Shown: in pieces, positions 26,364-34,150 of the stretch
Position numbering within the stretch: the stretch's first letter is position 1
Layout: each line of letters opens with the position of its first letter
Assembly (NCBI GenBank): GCA_018700895.1
Contig: JABIUV010000058.1
Span: forward strand, 1-34,585
Source: Bacteroidota bacterium
GTDB lineage: Bacteria; Bacteroidota; Bacteroidia; NS11-12g; UBA9320
Reading direction: 5' to 3'
Length of the DNA: 34,585 nucleotides
Position numbers and translations under genes: made by a program
The notes under the pieces: model-generated
The model's database searches: none
Seen by the model: the letters and a program-made list of their open reading frames with translations, nothing else
Told to the model about the DNA's origin: nothing

Positions 26364-27620
26364 TTACTTGGTGTTCTCTTCTAACACACCTTGGGTGAGC
26401 CAGTTGGCAATAGCTTGACGGTTATTCACGATGAGTAATCGCTTTTGATCAAACTTGTTGGTAATATTACCAAGTTCTATATACACCACAGGAGGTTTAC
26501 TCTCTCTTAATGTGTGGAGGTCTCTACTTTTTACCACGCCTCTGTATCCTCTATTGGCTTGATGCTCCTCATACTCAGACTTGATGGTTTGTAACATAGT
26601 ATTGGCCATAGACTTACCCAATGTGCTGCCGGGATAGTAATAGAAAAATATATCTACTTTCTGATTCACGTACCTACTGTCTATATGTATTTCTACTACA
26701 CGTTGTATCGTCGCACCTTGTTTTTTGTGCTTGGCGTATAGTTCATTTATTTTGGATGTACGTTGTTTGAGTCTGCGGACTTGGTTCAGTGGGATGGTTT
26801 GGTTATACCATACTGTTTCATCTTTGTCTGCATCTAGAAATTCAATGTCTCTTATGCCATCGGTATCTCTTGTTATTAGGTATACTGTGGCACTATGTTG
26901 CAAGAGGTCACGAGCAAAACGTAAGGTAATATCATAAGCGTATTCATCCTCACATAACACGTGCCCATCTTTTTTGCCTATGGCTCCCGGGTCTGGGCCT
27001 CCGTGTCCGCTTATGAGGTAATATACTTGTCCTTCTAGTCGAGTTGTATAAATTGGGGTTTTTTCGTGTTTCTTGCCAAATATGGGAAATACCGACCACT
27101 TGAGTGGTTTGGTCGTTTCTTGGTCTATATTTTCTTCTTTTTTTGTGAGGTTAGGGTCGCCTTCGTTGGTCTTTATTTTTTCCTCATTTATTTTGTTTAT
27201 CTCCGAGAGTTCGGGACAATGAAGTGCGTGAATTGGCACCCATAGAATTTTATCTACCCGATAGTCGAACTCACGTAAACCAGCGTTGTAGAGGTCTTCG
27301 TTAAACTGCTGTATGTACACCGCTAAGTTGTAATCATTGTTTTTTATCGTGGTACGAATGCTCTGATCGTTGTAATCGTATACATAGATAGGAAGCTTGT
27401 ACGTTTTTGCCAATTGGAGTTGGTCACTTTGCTTCAAGTTGTTGATAGCCAAGAATGTATCTACATTGCATTGATAAGCTGCGAGGTTGTATCTATTCAG
27501 AATAACTGAGATACCATCTCCTTGCTTTGCTCTTATCTTAAAGTAGTCCTGAGCCTCAGTAAAATGTGCACTAAATACGAGTAGGGTTAATGCAAGGTAG
27601 TTCTTAATTTTTCCAACCAT
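26364..27620 (-). CDS. N-acetylmuramoyl-L-alanine amidase with LysM-like domain
   Basis: 418 residues from the ATG at 27620, which begins a signal peptide (MVGKIKNYLALTLLVFSAHFTEAQ); a longer frame from 27677 is not supported. A divergent LysM-like segment follows (AKQGDGISVILNRYNL...FLAINNLKQSDQLQLAKTYKLPIYV). The C-terminal half is an Amidase_3 domain: zinc ligands in SGHGGPDPGA, the Glu in CEDEYAYD, and the His in VVEIHIDSRYV, with catalytic Glu in VYIELGNITNKFD. It should cleave peptide stems from glycan strands in the periplasm, in cell separation or turnover. Its start overlaps the end of pcm by 17 bases, so the two are translated from one mRNA. Confidence 0.9.
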   Translation of the reverse strand: MVGKIKNYLALTLLVFSAHFTEAQDYFKIRAKQGDGISVILNRYNLAAYQCNVDTFLAINNLKQSDQLQLAKTYKLPIYVYDYNDQSIRTTIKNNDYNLAVYIQQFNEDLYNAGLREFDYRVDKILWVPIHALHCPELSEINKINEEKIKTNEGDPNLTKKEENIDQETTKPLKWSVFPIFGKKHEKTPIYTTRLEGQVYYLISGHGGPDPGAIGKKDGHVLCEDEYAYDITLRFARDLLQHSATVYLITRDTDGIRDIEFLDADKDETVWYNQTIPLNQVRRLKQRTSKINELYAKHKKQGATIQRVVEIHIDSRYVNQKVDIFFYYYPGSTLGKSMANTMLQTIKSEYEEHQANRGYRGVVKSRDLHTLRESKPPVVYIELGNITNKFDQKRLLIVNNRQAIANWLTQGVLEENTK

Positions 27621-28257
27621 AAGTTCCTGTGAGTGGCACAAAGTTAAAATCGCCGTGTGTTGTTTTGGTGTATGCATTATCGTCAGCGCGGGTTACTCGT
27701 ATCATTTTTTGGACAGCAAGGTCACCTACTGGTGCTACAAGTTTGCCGTTCACTTTCAGCTGATTAGTAAGGACTTCGTTCAGATTAGGTGCGGCGGCAG
27801 TCATTATTATCTTGTCAAAAGGAGCCACATCAGGCAGCCCTTTTGAGCCGTCACCAAGTATAGTTACAATATCTAGGCCCAATTTTTTAAACAGAGCCTT
27901 AGCTTGGGTGTGTAACACCTCTACCGTTTCTATACTGTACACATCGGCACCTAGCACTTTGAGTATCGCACCTTGGTAGCCAGACCCTGTTCCTATCTCT
28001 AGTATTTTATCTCCCGGTTGTACATCCATCAGCTCTGTTTGCTTGGCTACCGTGTAGGGATGGCTAATGGTTTGGCCTCCTTTTATGGGGAATGCGATGT
28101 TCTGATAGGCCTTGTCCGAAAAATCCGCTGGAAAGAAAAAATGACGCGGCACAGCCTGCATTGCTTTTAGCACTTTGGGAGAGGTGATACCCATTGATTG
28201 GAGCTCCTTAATGAGCTGCGAACGCTGACCTTGTAATTTGTAAGAATCTTTGAGCAA
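27604..28257 (-). CDS. pcm: Protein-L-isoaspartate O-methyltransferase
   Basis: 217 residues, the usual length. It methylates isoaspartyl residues of damaged proteins with S-adenosylmethionine, starting repair. Family motifs: VPRHFFFP, GGQTISHPYTVAKQTELM, the SAM site LEIGTGSGYQGAIL, VYSIETVE, ILGDGSKGLP, and FDKIIMTAAAP. The start codon is TTG (reading MLKDSYKLQGQR, which fits the family N-terminus); no ATG is available in frame upstream. A GATATTTG promoter-like box lies 22 bases upstream. It is the first gene of a two-gene unit with the amidase. Confidence 0.96.
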   Translation of the reverse strand: MLKDSYKLQGQRSQLIKELQSMGITSPKVLKAMQAVPRHFFFPADFSDKAYQNIAFPIKGGQTISHPYTVAKQTELMDVQPGDKILEIGTGSGYQGAILKVLGADVYSIETVEVLHTQAKALFKKLGLDIVTILGDGSKGLPDVAPFDKIIMTAAAPNLNEVLTNQLKVNGKLVAPVGDLAVQKMIRVTRADDNAYTKTTHGDFNFVPLTGTYGWKN

Positions 28258-28334
28258 GTGTTTAGTTTTTGGTACGCAGCAAATATCATTGTTTTTAGCT
28301 CACAAAAAATTCAACCGTATTTCGCACTCGAACA

Positions 28335-29288
28335 GTGAATCAAAAAGCTAAGGTGAGAATCGGATTATTAGGTGCTGGAAATTTTTCAGAAAAGGTGTTA
28401 GAAAGCCTAAGGGCCAGCGGCCATTATACGGTGGTGGGTGGTTTTGACTGCTCTGCTCACGATGATTTTGAAACCTTTCATAGGTTTAATGACTTTTTGT
28501 TAGCAGTAGATAGTGTACTTGTCTTGGACATACTATCCAGCAATTTTGCCCAACTTAGCCAAGTTGTAAAGTACGGTAAGCACCTGTACATAGAAAATCC
28601 TGGATTATGCGGAAGGCGAGATTTAAGAAGCTTAGAGCTATTAGCGTATGAATCGGGTACTCATATCCAAATAGGACTTAAGCAGCGATTTTACTCCTAC
28701 TACGAAGATTTGCAAAAGTATCATCTCACCCCACGTATCATAGAGTCAAGTAGGTACGTGAAGTTTAATAAAAATTCAACCCAACTTAGTGTTATAGATG
28801 ATCTTATGCAGCACGATATTGATGTGGCATTGATGCTAAGCTCGGCAGACGTAAAGTCGGTATACAGTACTGCAGTGGGTATCGTATCCAAAGATCCAGA
28901 CGTGGTAAATACACGAATAGAGTTTTACAACGGTTGTGTTGCTAACTTGTCAGCAAGTAAAATTTCGAATAAAGAAGTACATCAAACCAAGTTTTTTCAG
29001 AGTAACACCTATTGCTCCATAGACTATGAGAAGCAACTCCTCAAGGTGCAAACCAACGCTAAAGAAGAGCCAGATAGTCACGAAGAGTGGGGAGTAAGAA
29101 CCTCCTATAGTCAAGCCAAAGATAGTGTAGGCTACATTGCTATGTTCGCAAAAGAAATGAATTCGTTTTACCATTGTATTACAAATGGTGTGGAACCTAT
29201 TGCTGGGATTTCACAATATTTGCAACTCCAGTCAGTGACGGATAAAGTAAAAGAACAATTAGAACGCAATTTCACCACCAACGCATAA
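28335..29288 (+). CDS. Gfo/Idh/MocA-like protein lacking the usual active-site lysine
   Basis: 317 residues, GTG start. The N-terminus is a Rossmann NAD(P)-binding fold (IGLLGAGNF, residues about 9-17). LYIENPG (about residue 93) occupies the place of the family's EKP motif, so the usual catalytic or substrate-positioning Lys is Asn. A later DDLMQHDIDVALML matches the D-xx-xHDID helix of many family members. It could still bind a dinucleotide and act on, or sense, a sugar. Its neighbours (a lipoprotein and a sugar transferase, translationally close) suggest a link to surface polysaccharide synthesis, but this is inference. Its 3' end may overlap the next gene. Confidence 0.78.
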   Translation: MNQKAKVRIGLLGAGNFSEKVLESLRASGHYTVVGGFDCSAHDDFETFHRFNDFLLAVDSVLVLDILSSNFAQLSQVVKYGKHLYIENPGLCGRRDLRSLELLAYESGTHIQIGLKQRFYSYYEDLQKYHLTPRIIESSRYVKFNKNSTQLSVIDDLMQHDIDVALMLSSADVKSVYSTAVGIVSKDPDVVNTRIEFYNGCVANLSASKISNKEVHQTKFFQSNTYCSIDYEKQLLKVQTNAKEEPDSHEEWGVRTSYSQAKDSVGYIAMFAKEMNSFYHCITNGVEPIAGISQYLQLQSVTDKVKEQLERNFTTNA

Positions 29289-30181
29289 TACCCCTTGTAC
29301 TGCTAATTACGGTGCTAGGTGCAGTATTGCCTGGCTGTACGGACAAAGAAGAACCGATACCGTCATACTTATACATTCCTCGTATAGATTTACAAGTAGC
29401 AGATGATGGAACTCAGGGCAGTAATGCTCACGACATACGTGATGCTTGGGTATACGTAAATGGTTCGCTTATAGGAGCATTTGAGATGCCTGCGACTATT
29501 CCTATACTAGAGAGCGGTGTGAGTACTATCAATGTTTTTGCGGGGATAAAAAAAAATGGACTCACCCAAGATCGTATTCGATATCCCATGTTTCGCTCGT
29601 TTGATACGGAAATGGAGCTTACACCAGGCGTGGTAGATACACTTATTCCCGTAGTTGTATATAATCAGAGCGTTAAGTTTTCTTGGATTGAAGATTTTGA
29701 GGATAGAACCATCTCCTTAGAAAAAAGTGGTGGTGACGACACCAGTGTAGATAGCCTGTACGTTATTGATAATGAGCAAGATGTATACGCCTATGATGGT
29801 ACTTCTAATAAGTACAGCGGTAGGGTAGATATCCCCTCAGGTTTTCAGATTTTTGAGAATCGTACGATTGGGCAATATGAACTCCCCCGTTCAGGCCAAG
29901 ATATCTACCTTGAACTCAATTTTAAGTGCAACACAGAGTTTGTAGTAGGAATGTACCCTCTGTCGGGCAACATTATCAATGGATATTCTGTAGTGAATCT
30001 CTTTTCTACTGCCGATGCGGATGGCGTTTTACAATGGAAAAAAGTGTACGTAAGTCTTTCGGAGGATGTAAATAATCCTAAGTACAATGGTCTTCCCTTT
30101 AAGCCGTTTTTTGCTGCTCAAACCAACAAGGATGAAAACTCAGTATTGTTTTTTGATAATATAAAATTGGTTCACTTTTGA
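29258..30181 (+). CDS. Lipoprotein with possible ATT start, beta-sandwich-like, unknown function
   Basis: The frame beginning with the first ordinary start (GTG 29312) would cut off most of the signal peptide. Reading upstream without a stop gives RTQFHHQRIIPLVLLITVLG then AVLPGC, a complete lipoprotein signal with a positively charged front. The only plausible initiator preserving it is ATT at 29258, inside the end of the previous gene; I use that start, with low certainty. The mature protein (about 290 residues) has a Lys/Glu/Pro-rich linker and a domain with FSWIEDFEDRTISLEKSGGDD, NKYSGRVDIP, IYLELNFKCN and VLFFDNIKLVHF, resembling carbohydrate-binding jelly rolls. The stop overlaps the TTG start of the sugar transferase (TTGA). 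Confidence 0.6.
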   Translation: MRTQFHHQRIIPLVLLITVLGAVLPGCTDKEEPIPSYLYIPRIDLQVADDGTQGSNAHDIRDAWVYVNGSLIGAFEMPATIPILESGVSTINVFAGIKKNGLTQDRIRYPMFRSFDTEMELTPGVVDTLIPVVVYNQSVKFSWIEDFEDRTISLEKSGGDDTSVDSLYVIDNEQDVYAYDGTSNKYSGRVDIPSGFQIFENRTIGQYELPRSGQDIYLELNFKCNTEFVVGMYPLSGNIINGYSVVNLFSTADADGVLQWKKVYVSLSEDVNNPKYNGLPFKPFFAAQTNKDENSVLFFDNIKLVHF

Positions 30182-31590
30182 ATAAGACAAGGCTCATAAT
30201 CAAGTATATAGCATTAGATTTCTTGGCGGCTATGCTCGCCTGGGGTTTGTTTTTTATCTATCGTAAATGCTATGTAGATGGTGGGTTTAATTCTTACTAC
30301 CTCCGGTATGTATGGATAGATGCTAAGTTATATCTGGGTCTTGTATTCATCCCCTCCTTTTGGATTGTGCTGCACGCTCTTATAGGGTTATATCGGAGTG
30401 TATATCGCAAGAGTAGACTCAAGGAGTTTTTTCAGGTGCTTACCACCAGCATTCTGGGTGTACTCATTTTGTTTTTCCTTCTATTGCTCGACGATGAGGT
30501 AAATGCCTACAGCAGCTATTATGAGTCTATCGCAGTTCTTTTTACCCTCCATTTTATACCTACGTCACTCTTTCGCATCATACTCTCATCACAAATAGCC
30601 CACAAAATACAACGCCGCAAAATTGGTTTTCAGACACTACTTGTAGGCTCAGGTCCTCGTGCTCAAAAAATTTATACAGAACTCGTCTCTGCCAAAAAAT
30701 CAGAAGGGCATTTCTTCGCAGGTATTGTAAATATCAACGGGGAGAATACGGCCATAAGCGAAATACCCCGTATAGGGAGCAAAGATGAATTGCCACAGCT
30801 CATAGAGGAGCTTAGCATACAAGAGGTGATCATTGCAACTGAAGAGCATCAGAAGGATCAGATAGCCTCTATTATATCTAAGCTAGATGGTTTGCAGATT
30901 ATCATCAAGGTAATACCCAACCTGCATCAGCACTTGGCGGGCATGGTCAAGATGGGAAACGTATTTGGTGCGGTACTCATAGAGATAGAGACCAATGTAC
31001 TGCCTCCGTGGCAAAAATTCTTAAAACGCACCTTTGATATCATTACCGCTTTAACAGTATTGGTTATCGGTTTACCGTTTTATGTATTGGTGGGTGTGCT
31101 TGTGAAGATGGGAAGCAAAGGCCCTGTTTTTTATACCCAAAAACGTATAGGGTTGGGTGGTAAGCCGTTTGATATCATTAAGTTCCGGAGTATGTATACT
31201 GATGCAGAAGCCGCCGGTCCTCAACTCAGTAAGGAGGACGATCCACGCATTACGCGTATGGGTAAGTTCTTACGCAAAACCCGTATAGATGAGTTTCCGC
31301 AGTTTTATAATGTGCTGGTAGGTGATATGAGTTTGGTAGGTCCACGGCCAGAACGTCAGTTCTTTATAGACCAAATAGTAGTACAAGCTCCTCACTACCG
31401 ACGACTACAGAAAGTGAAACCCGGTATTACCTCGTGGGGTCAGGTGAAATATGGCTACGCCGAAAATGTAGACGAAATGATAGAACGGCTGGAATATGAC
31501 CTACTCTACTTAGAAAATATATCCATTGTACTTGACCTTAAGATTCTGATATACACGGTAATTATTATGTTTCAAGGGAGAGGGCAGTAG
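30178..31590 (+). CDS. Polyisoprenyl-phosphate sugar-1-phosphate transferase (WcaJ/PglC superfamily)
   Basis: 470 residues. The first third has four to five hydrophobic helices (residues about 8-140). A Rossmann-like CoA-binding-type domain follows (LLVGSGPRAQKIY, about 160-260). The C-terminal transferase has one reentrant hydrophobic segment (FDIITALTVLVIGLPFYVLV), then KFRSMYTDAE, KFLRKTRIDEFPQFYNVLVGDMSLVGPRPE and KPGITSWGQ. This is the catalytic core that loads a sugar phosphate onto undecaprenyl phosphate to begin a surface polysaccharide or glycan. The TTG start overlaps the preceding stop (TTGA), showing coupling with the lipoprotein gene. No other polysaccharide genes are adjacent, so the initiator stands apart from a large cluster. 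Confidence 0.92.
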   Translation: MNKTRLIIKYIALDFLAAMLAWGLFFIYRKCYVDGGFNSYYLRYVWIDAKLYLGLVFIPSFWIVLHALIGLYRSVYRKSRLKEFFQVLTTSILGVLILFFLLLLDDEVNAYSSYYESIAVLFTLHFIPTSLFRIILSSQIAHKIQRRKIGFQTLLVGSGPRAQKIYTELVSAKKSEGHFFAGIVNINGENTAISEIPRIGSKDELPQLIEELSIQEVIIATEEHQKDQIASIISKLDGLQIIIKVIPNLHQHLAGMVKMGNVFGAVLIEIETNVLPPWQKFLKRTFDIITALTVLVIGLPFYVLVGVLVKMGSKGPVFYTQKRIGLGGKPFDIIKFRSMYTDAEAAGPQLSKEDDPRITRMGKFLRKTRIDEFPQFYNVLVGDMSLVGPRPERQFFIDQIVVQAPHYRRLQKVKPGITSWGQVKYGYAENVDEMIERLEYDLLYLENISIVLDLKILIYTVIIMFQGRGQ

Positions 31591-31679
31591 GAGAGGTTAG
31601 CTACTTTGGCCACAACTTAGGTTGAACGTTAATCGTTTATTTATGCTATCATCTGCTATTTTAACTGCCTTTACATCAT

Positions 31680-32177
31680 ATGAAATACTATTATCTTATT
31701 AAGTCAGCGATAATTCTATTTTTCTTATTCCAAGTTTTAGTGGTGATTGCACAGCTCCCTTCCACGCTGTCTACATTGTATTTTACTGGGCTTACATCCG
31801 ATAGTTTATGGGGGCTTGCGACAATAATCCTATTCATAGCTGCTATTTTAGCAATCGTGTATTACTGCATTTTCAAAATTGATGCCATATTACATTTCTT
31901 CAATATCCATCTTTTATTTAGAGATGATGCCGAACTGCAAGTTCCTAATAAAGTTTCTTCGCGGTGGACCAGTCTGGTCATTATTGCAGTGGGGATTTAT
32001 GTACTTGAGCCCGCATTGTTGGATATTTTGGTTCAAGGTACAACAATGGTGCAAAACAGTGTTGCCAATAGCGGTTATGATTATATGATAATGAAAGATC
32101 TCAATGACCAGAATTCTCTCATCGCCATTATTCTAGAATCAATCTGTGGGTTGATACTCATTACGCAAGCTAAGTAG
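31680..32177 (+). CDS. Small four-helix membrane protein, unknown
   Basis: 165 residues with four hydrophobic segments (about 7-30, 45-68, 97-117, 144-162). Between helices 2 and 3 is a loop with FNIHLLFRDDAELQVPNKVSSRW. Layout and the closing DLNDQNSLIAIILESICGLILI weakly recall small four-helix DUF2975-type proteins, but I do not recognise it with confidence. There is no signal peptide beyond the first helix. It lies 90 bases after the sugar transferase with no visible terminator between, so co-transcription is possible. Confidence 0.65.
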   Translation: MKYYYLIKSAIILFFLFQVLVVIAQLPSTLSTLYFTGLTSDSLWGLATIILFIAAILAIVYYCIFKIDAILHFFNIHLLFRDDAELQVPNKVSSRWTSLVIIAVGIYVLEPALLDILVQGTTMVQNSVANSGYDYMIMKDLNDQNSLIAIILESICGLILITQAK

Positions 32178-32237
32178 CTCGGTTTTCATATCAATAAGTG
32201 AGTTTTGGAAGATTCGAAGCAAGAAGACGAATCCTAG

Positions 32238-32999
32238 CTACACCTCTATCACCAGCCTATCGTGTGCCAATTGCATTCCTGCTGGTAGTTGTGCGTTTAC
32301 TTCCTCGTGTAAGCCCATCTGATGGCTCATGTGGGTAAAGTATGTTTGTTCGGCACCTATCTCTTGGGCTACAGCTATGGCTTGGGCAAGGCTGTAATGC
32401 GATATATGTTCGCTCTGTCGTAGGGCACTCAGTACGAGTACCTTGCTACCTTTTAGTTTCTCTTTCTCTGTAGGGCTAATGTAGTTCACATCTGTAACGT
32501 AAGAGAAATCACCTATCCGATAGCCGAAAACGGGTAATTTATAATGCACAACCTCAATGGGCGTGAGTTGCACATCATTTACCATAAAGGGTTCATTATC
32601 CAAGATATGCAAATTAAGATTAGGCACACCGGGATATTTATTTTGAGCAAAGGCGTAATGAAAATCACGCTTCAGGAGGACTTCTACATCGGGCGTAGCA
32701 TATACCTCCATAGGCATCTTCGTTTTCCAATTGAAACCGCGTATATCATCAAAACCTGCGGTGTGGTCCTTATGCTCGTGAGTGAATACCACGGCATCTA
32801 GCTTGGTTATCCCTTCGCGTAGCATCTGGTACCTGAAATCGGGCCCCGTATCTATCACGATGTTGGTGTTCTTGGTTTCTATAAAAATACTACTGCGTAA
32901 GCGTTTGTCTCTGCTATCGGCAGATTGACATACGTCGCATTGGCAAGCAATAATCGGAACACCTTGTGATGTGCCTGTCCCCAAGAATGTAATCCTCAT
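32238..32999 (-). CDS. MBL-fold metallo-hydrolase, phosphoribosyl cyclic phosphodiesterase-like
   Basis: 253 residues. The N-terminus (LGTGTSQGVPII) is followed by a Cys cluster (CQCDVCQSADSRDKRLRSS). The metal motif is FTHEHKDHTAGFDDIRGFN (HxHxDH), with later ligands in YVTDVNYI and FTHMSHQMGLHEEV. This is the PhnP-like branch of the metallo-beta-lactamase fold, whose members hydrolyse cyclic phosphodiesters or act as cytoplasmic phosphodiesterases. The true substrate is unknown. A perfect -7 box (TAACTTTG) ends 5 bases before the ATG. The PorP/SprF-like gene upstream on the same strand is 50 bases away. Confidence 0.88.
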   Translation of the reverse strand: MRITFLGTGTSQGVPIIACQCDVCQSADSRDKRLRSSIFIETKNTNIVIDTGPDFRYQMLREGITKLDAVVFTHEHKDHTAGFDDIRGFNWKTKMPMEVYATPDVEVLLKRDFHYAFAQNKYPGVPNLNLHILDNEPFMVNDVQLTPIEVVHYKLPVFGYRIGDFSYVTDVNYISPTEKEKLKGSKVLVLSALRQSEHISHYSLAQAIAVAQEIGAEQTYFTHMSHQMGLHEEVNAQLPAGMQLAHDRLVIEV

Positions 33000-33004
33000 T
33001 GCAG

Positions 33005-33012
33005 CAAAGTTA
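33005..33012 (-). promoter_or_regulatory. -7 box of the MBL-fold hydrolase gene
   Basis: Minus-strand TAACTTTG fully matches TAnnTTTG, then CTGCA and the ATG at 32999. The 5-base gap predicts a leaderless or near-leaderless mRNA. Confidence 0.5.
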
Positions 33013-33049
33013 GGGGATATTGTGTCAAGTAGTAATGTTATACTTTTAC

Positions 33050-34009
33050 TTAGTAAAAACGTCTCATTCGCTTCGCAAAATCACCCTTGAATAGGTCTCT
33101 ACTTTTGAATAGGGTAGAATTAAAAAACAAATTAAACGAGGGCAACTCTGATGATAGGGTAGGCGTAGCATTCTCACTCAACGGATGATTATACTTAATG
33201 CCTGCAAACGATTTCTTAAATCGGTAGCCGACAGCGGCACTTAGGTCTTGAAAATCATTTTCGAGTACATAGGCCGTGGTAAAGTTAAATTGTTTGACAC
33301 TGAGATCGAGTGATGCTTTGGTGTAGAAATTATCTTTGTTTGAAACAATAAGAGCCGAAGGGAATACAACAAACTCCTCACCAATATTGAAGAAACCACC
33401 AATGAGTACATTAGCTGTAAAGGGGATTTGGCGTTGTTCTAAGGTATTGAGCGACACATTTTGGCCCAAAAAATCTTCGATAGAAAGACCAGCTAGGAGG
33501 TTGCGATAGTTGAGATTGATACCCAATTGAGCATCAAAATAGTTGACACCGCTGAGTATTTCATCTCTGTTTTTGATATAGCGTACCTCACCATCTAAGT
33601 CGCGATAGGTGTAGCGTTGTGATGTAGAATCATAACCTGGCATGGAAATACTTTTTTGATTGAACTGAATGCTACCGCCATATCTCCATTGTAGTTTTTT
33701 GTCATTTTCCTTAGATTTACGACCGTATGTTATGTTAAACATGTTGTTGGCCACATCATCGGTAAAGGTGCGTTCCACACCCACCATATAGTTGCCCAGT
33801 CCTAGTGGTATTCTTCCTTCTAGCATAAACTGGGCACTCTCGTTGAGTTGAAAATCAGAAATAACACGAATAAGATCACCACCCGAAGCTACTAGTGCAG
33901 GGTTGAGCTTGCCTGGTTGCTTGATGTCTTTTCCATTAAAAAGTTCGATGTTCTGGGCAAATCCCATTTGCATAATTGCTACGCTCAGTAATACTACAGC
34001 TATTCTCAT
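33050..34009 (-). CDS. PorP/SprF-like outer-membrane protein, divergent
   Basis: 319 residues with a signal peptide (MRIAVVLLSVAIMQMGFAQ). The region after it (GKDIKQPGKLNPALVASGGDL) stands where PorP/SprF proteins have their N-P-A(Y) motif. The rest is beta-strand rich with repeated barrel strands (YMVGVERTF, WRYGGSIQFNQKSI, FDAQLGINLNYRNLLAGLSIEDFL, TKASLDLSVKQFNFTTAYVL, SFAGIKYNHPL). Family members are T9SS accessory barrels, often paired with long modular cargo. No large cargo gene is adjacent here; the minus-strand neighbour downstream is an MBL hydrolase. An AACCTTTG box ends 5 bases before the ATG. Confidence 0.68.
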   Translation of the reverse strand: MRIAVVLLSVAIMQMGFAQNIELFNGKDIKQPGKLNPALVASGGDLIRVISDFQLNESAQFMLEGRIPLGLGNYMVGVERTFTDDVANNMFNITYGRKSKENDKKLQWRYGGSIQFNQKSISMPGYDSTSQRYTYRDLDGEVRYIKNRDEILSGVNYFDAQLGINLNYRNLLAGLSIEDFLGQNVSLNTLEQRQIPFTANVLIGGFFNIGEEFVVFPSALIVSNKDNFYTKASLDLSVKQFNFTTAYVLENDFQDLSAAVGYRFKKSFAGIKYNHPLSENATPTLSSELPSFNLFFNSTLFKSRDLFKGDFAKRMRRFY

Positions 34010-34014
34010 GGATA

Positions 34015-34022
34015 CAAAGGTT
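34015..34022 (-). promoter_or_regulatory. -7-like box of the PorP/SprF-like gene
   Basis: Minus-strand AACCTTTG has one mismatch to TAnnTTTG and is followed by TATCC and the ATG at 34009, a 5-base gap. Confidence 0.42.
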
Positions 34023-34138
34023 GATTAAAAATATGGTTCATCTATACGAACGAGAATGGTGGGTTTAAAATTTCACAAAAGGGGGATGGTTTATCGTGTG
34101 AAAAGTTGTTGTTCGTTATAATTCAGGTCAAGAAATAG

Positions 34139-34146
34139 TACATTCG
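34139..34146 (+). promoter_or_regulatory. -7-like box of the CCA-adding enzyme gene
   Basis: TACATTCG (one mismatch to TAnnTTTG) is followed by CCGC and the GTG start at 34151. A stop codon in frame at 34136 rules out any longer protein. Confidence 0.42.
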
Positions 34147-34150
34147 CCGC

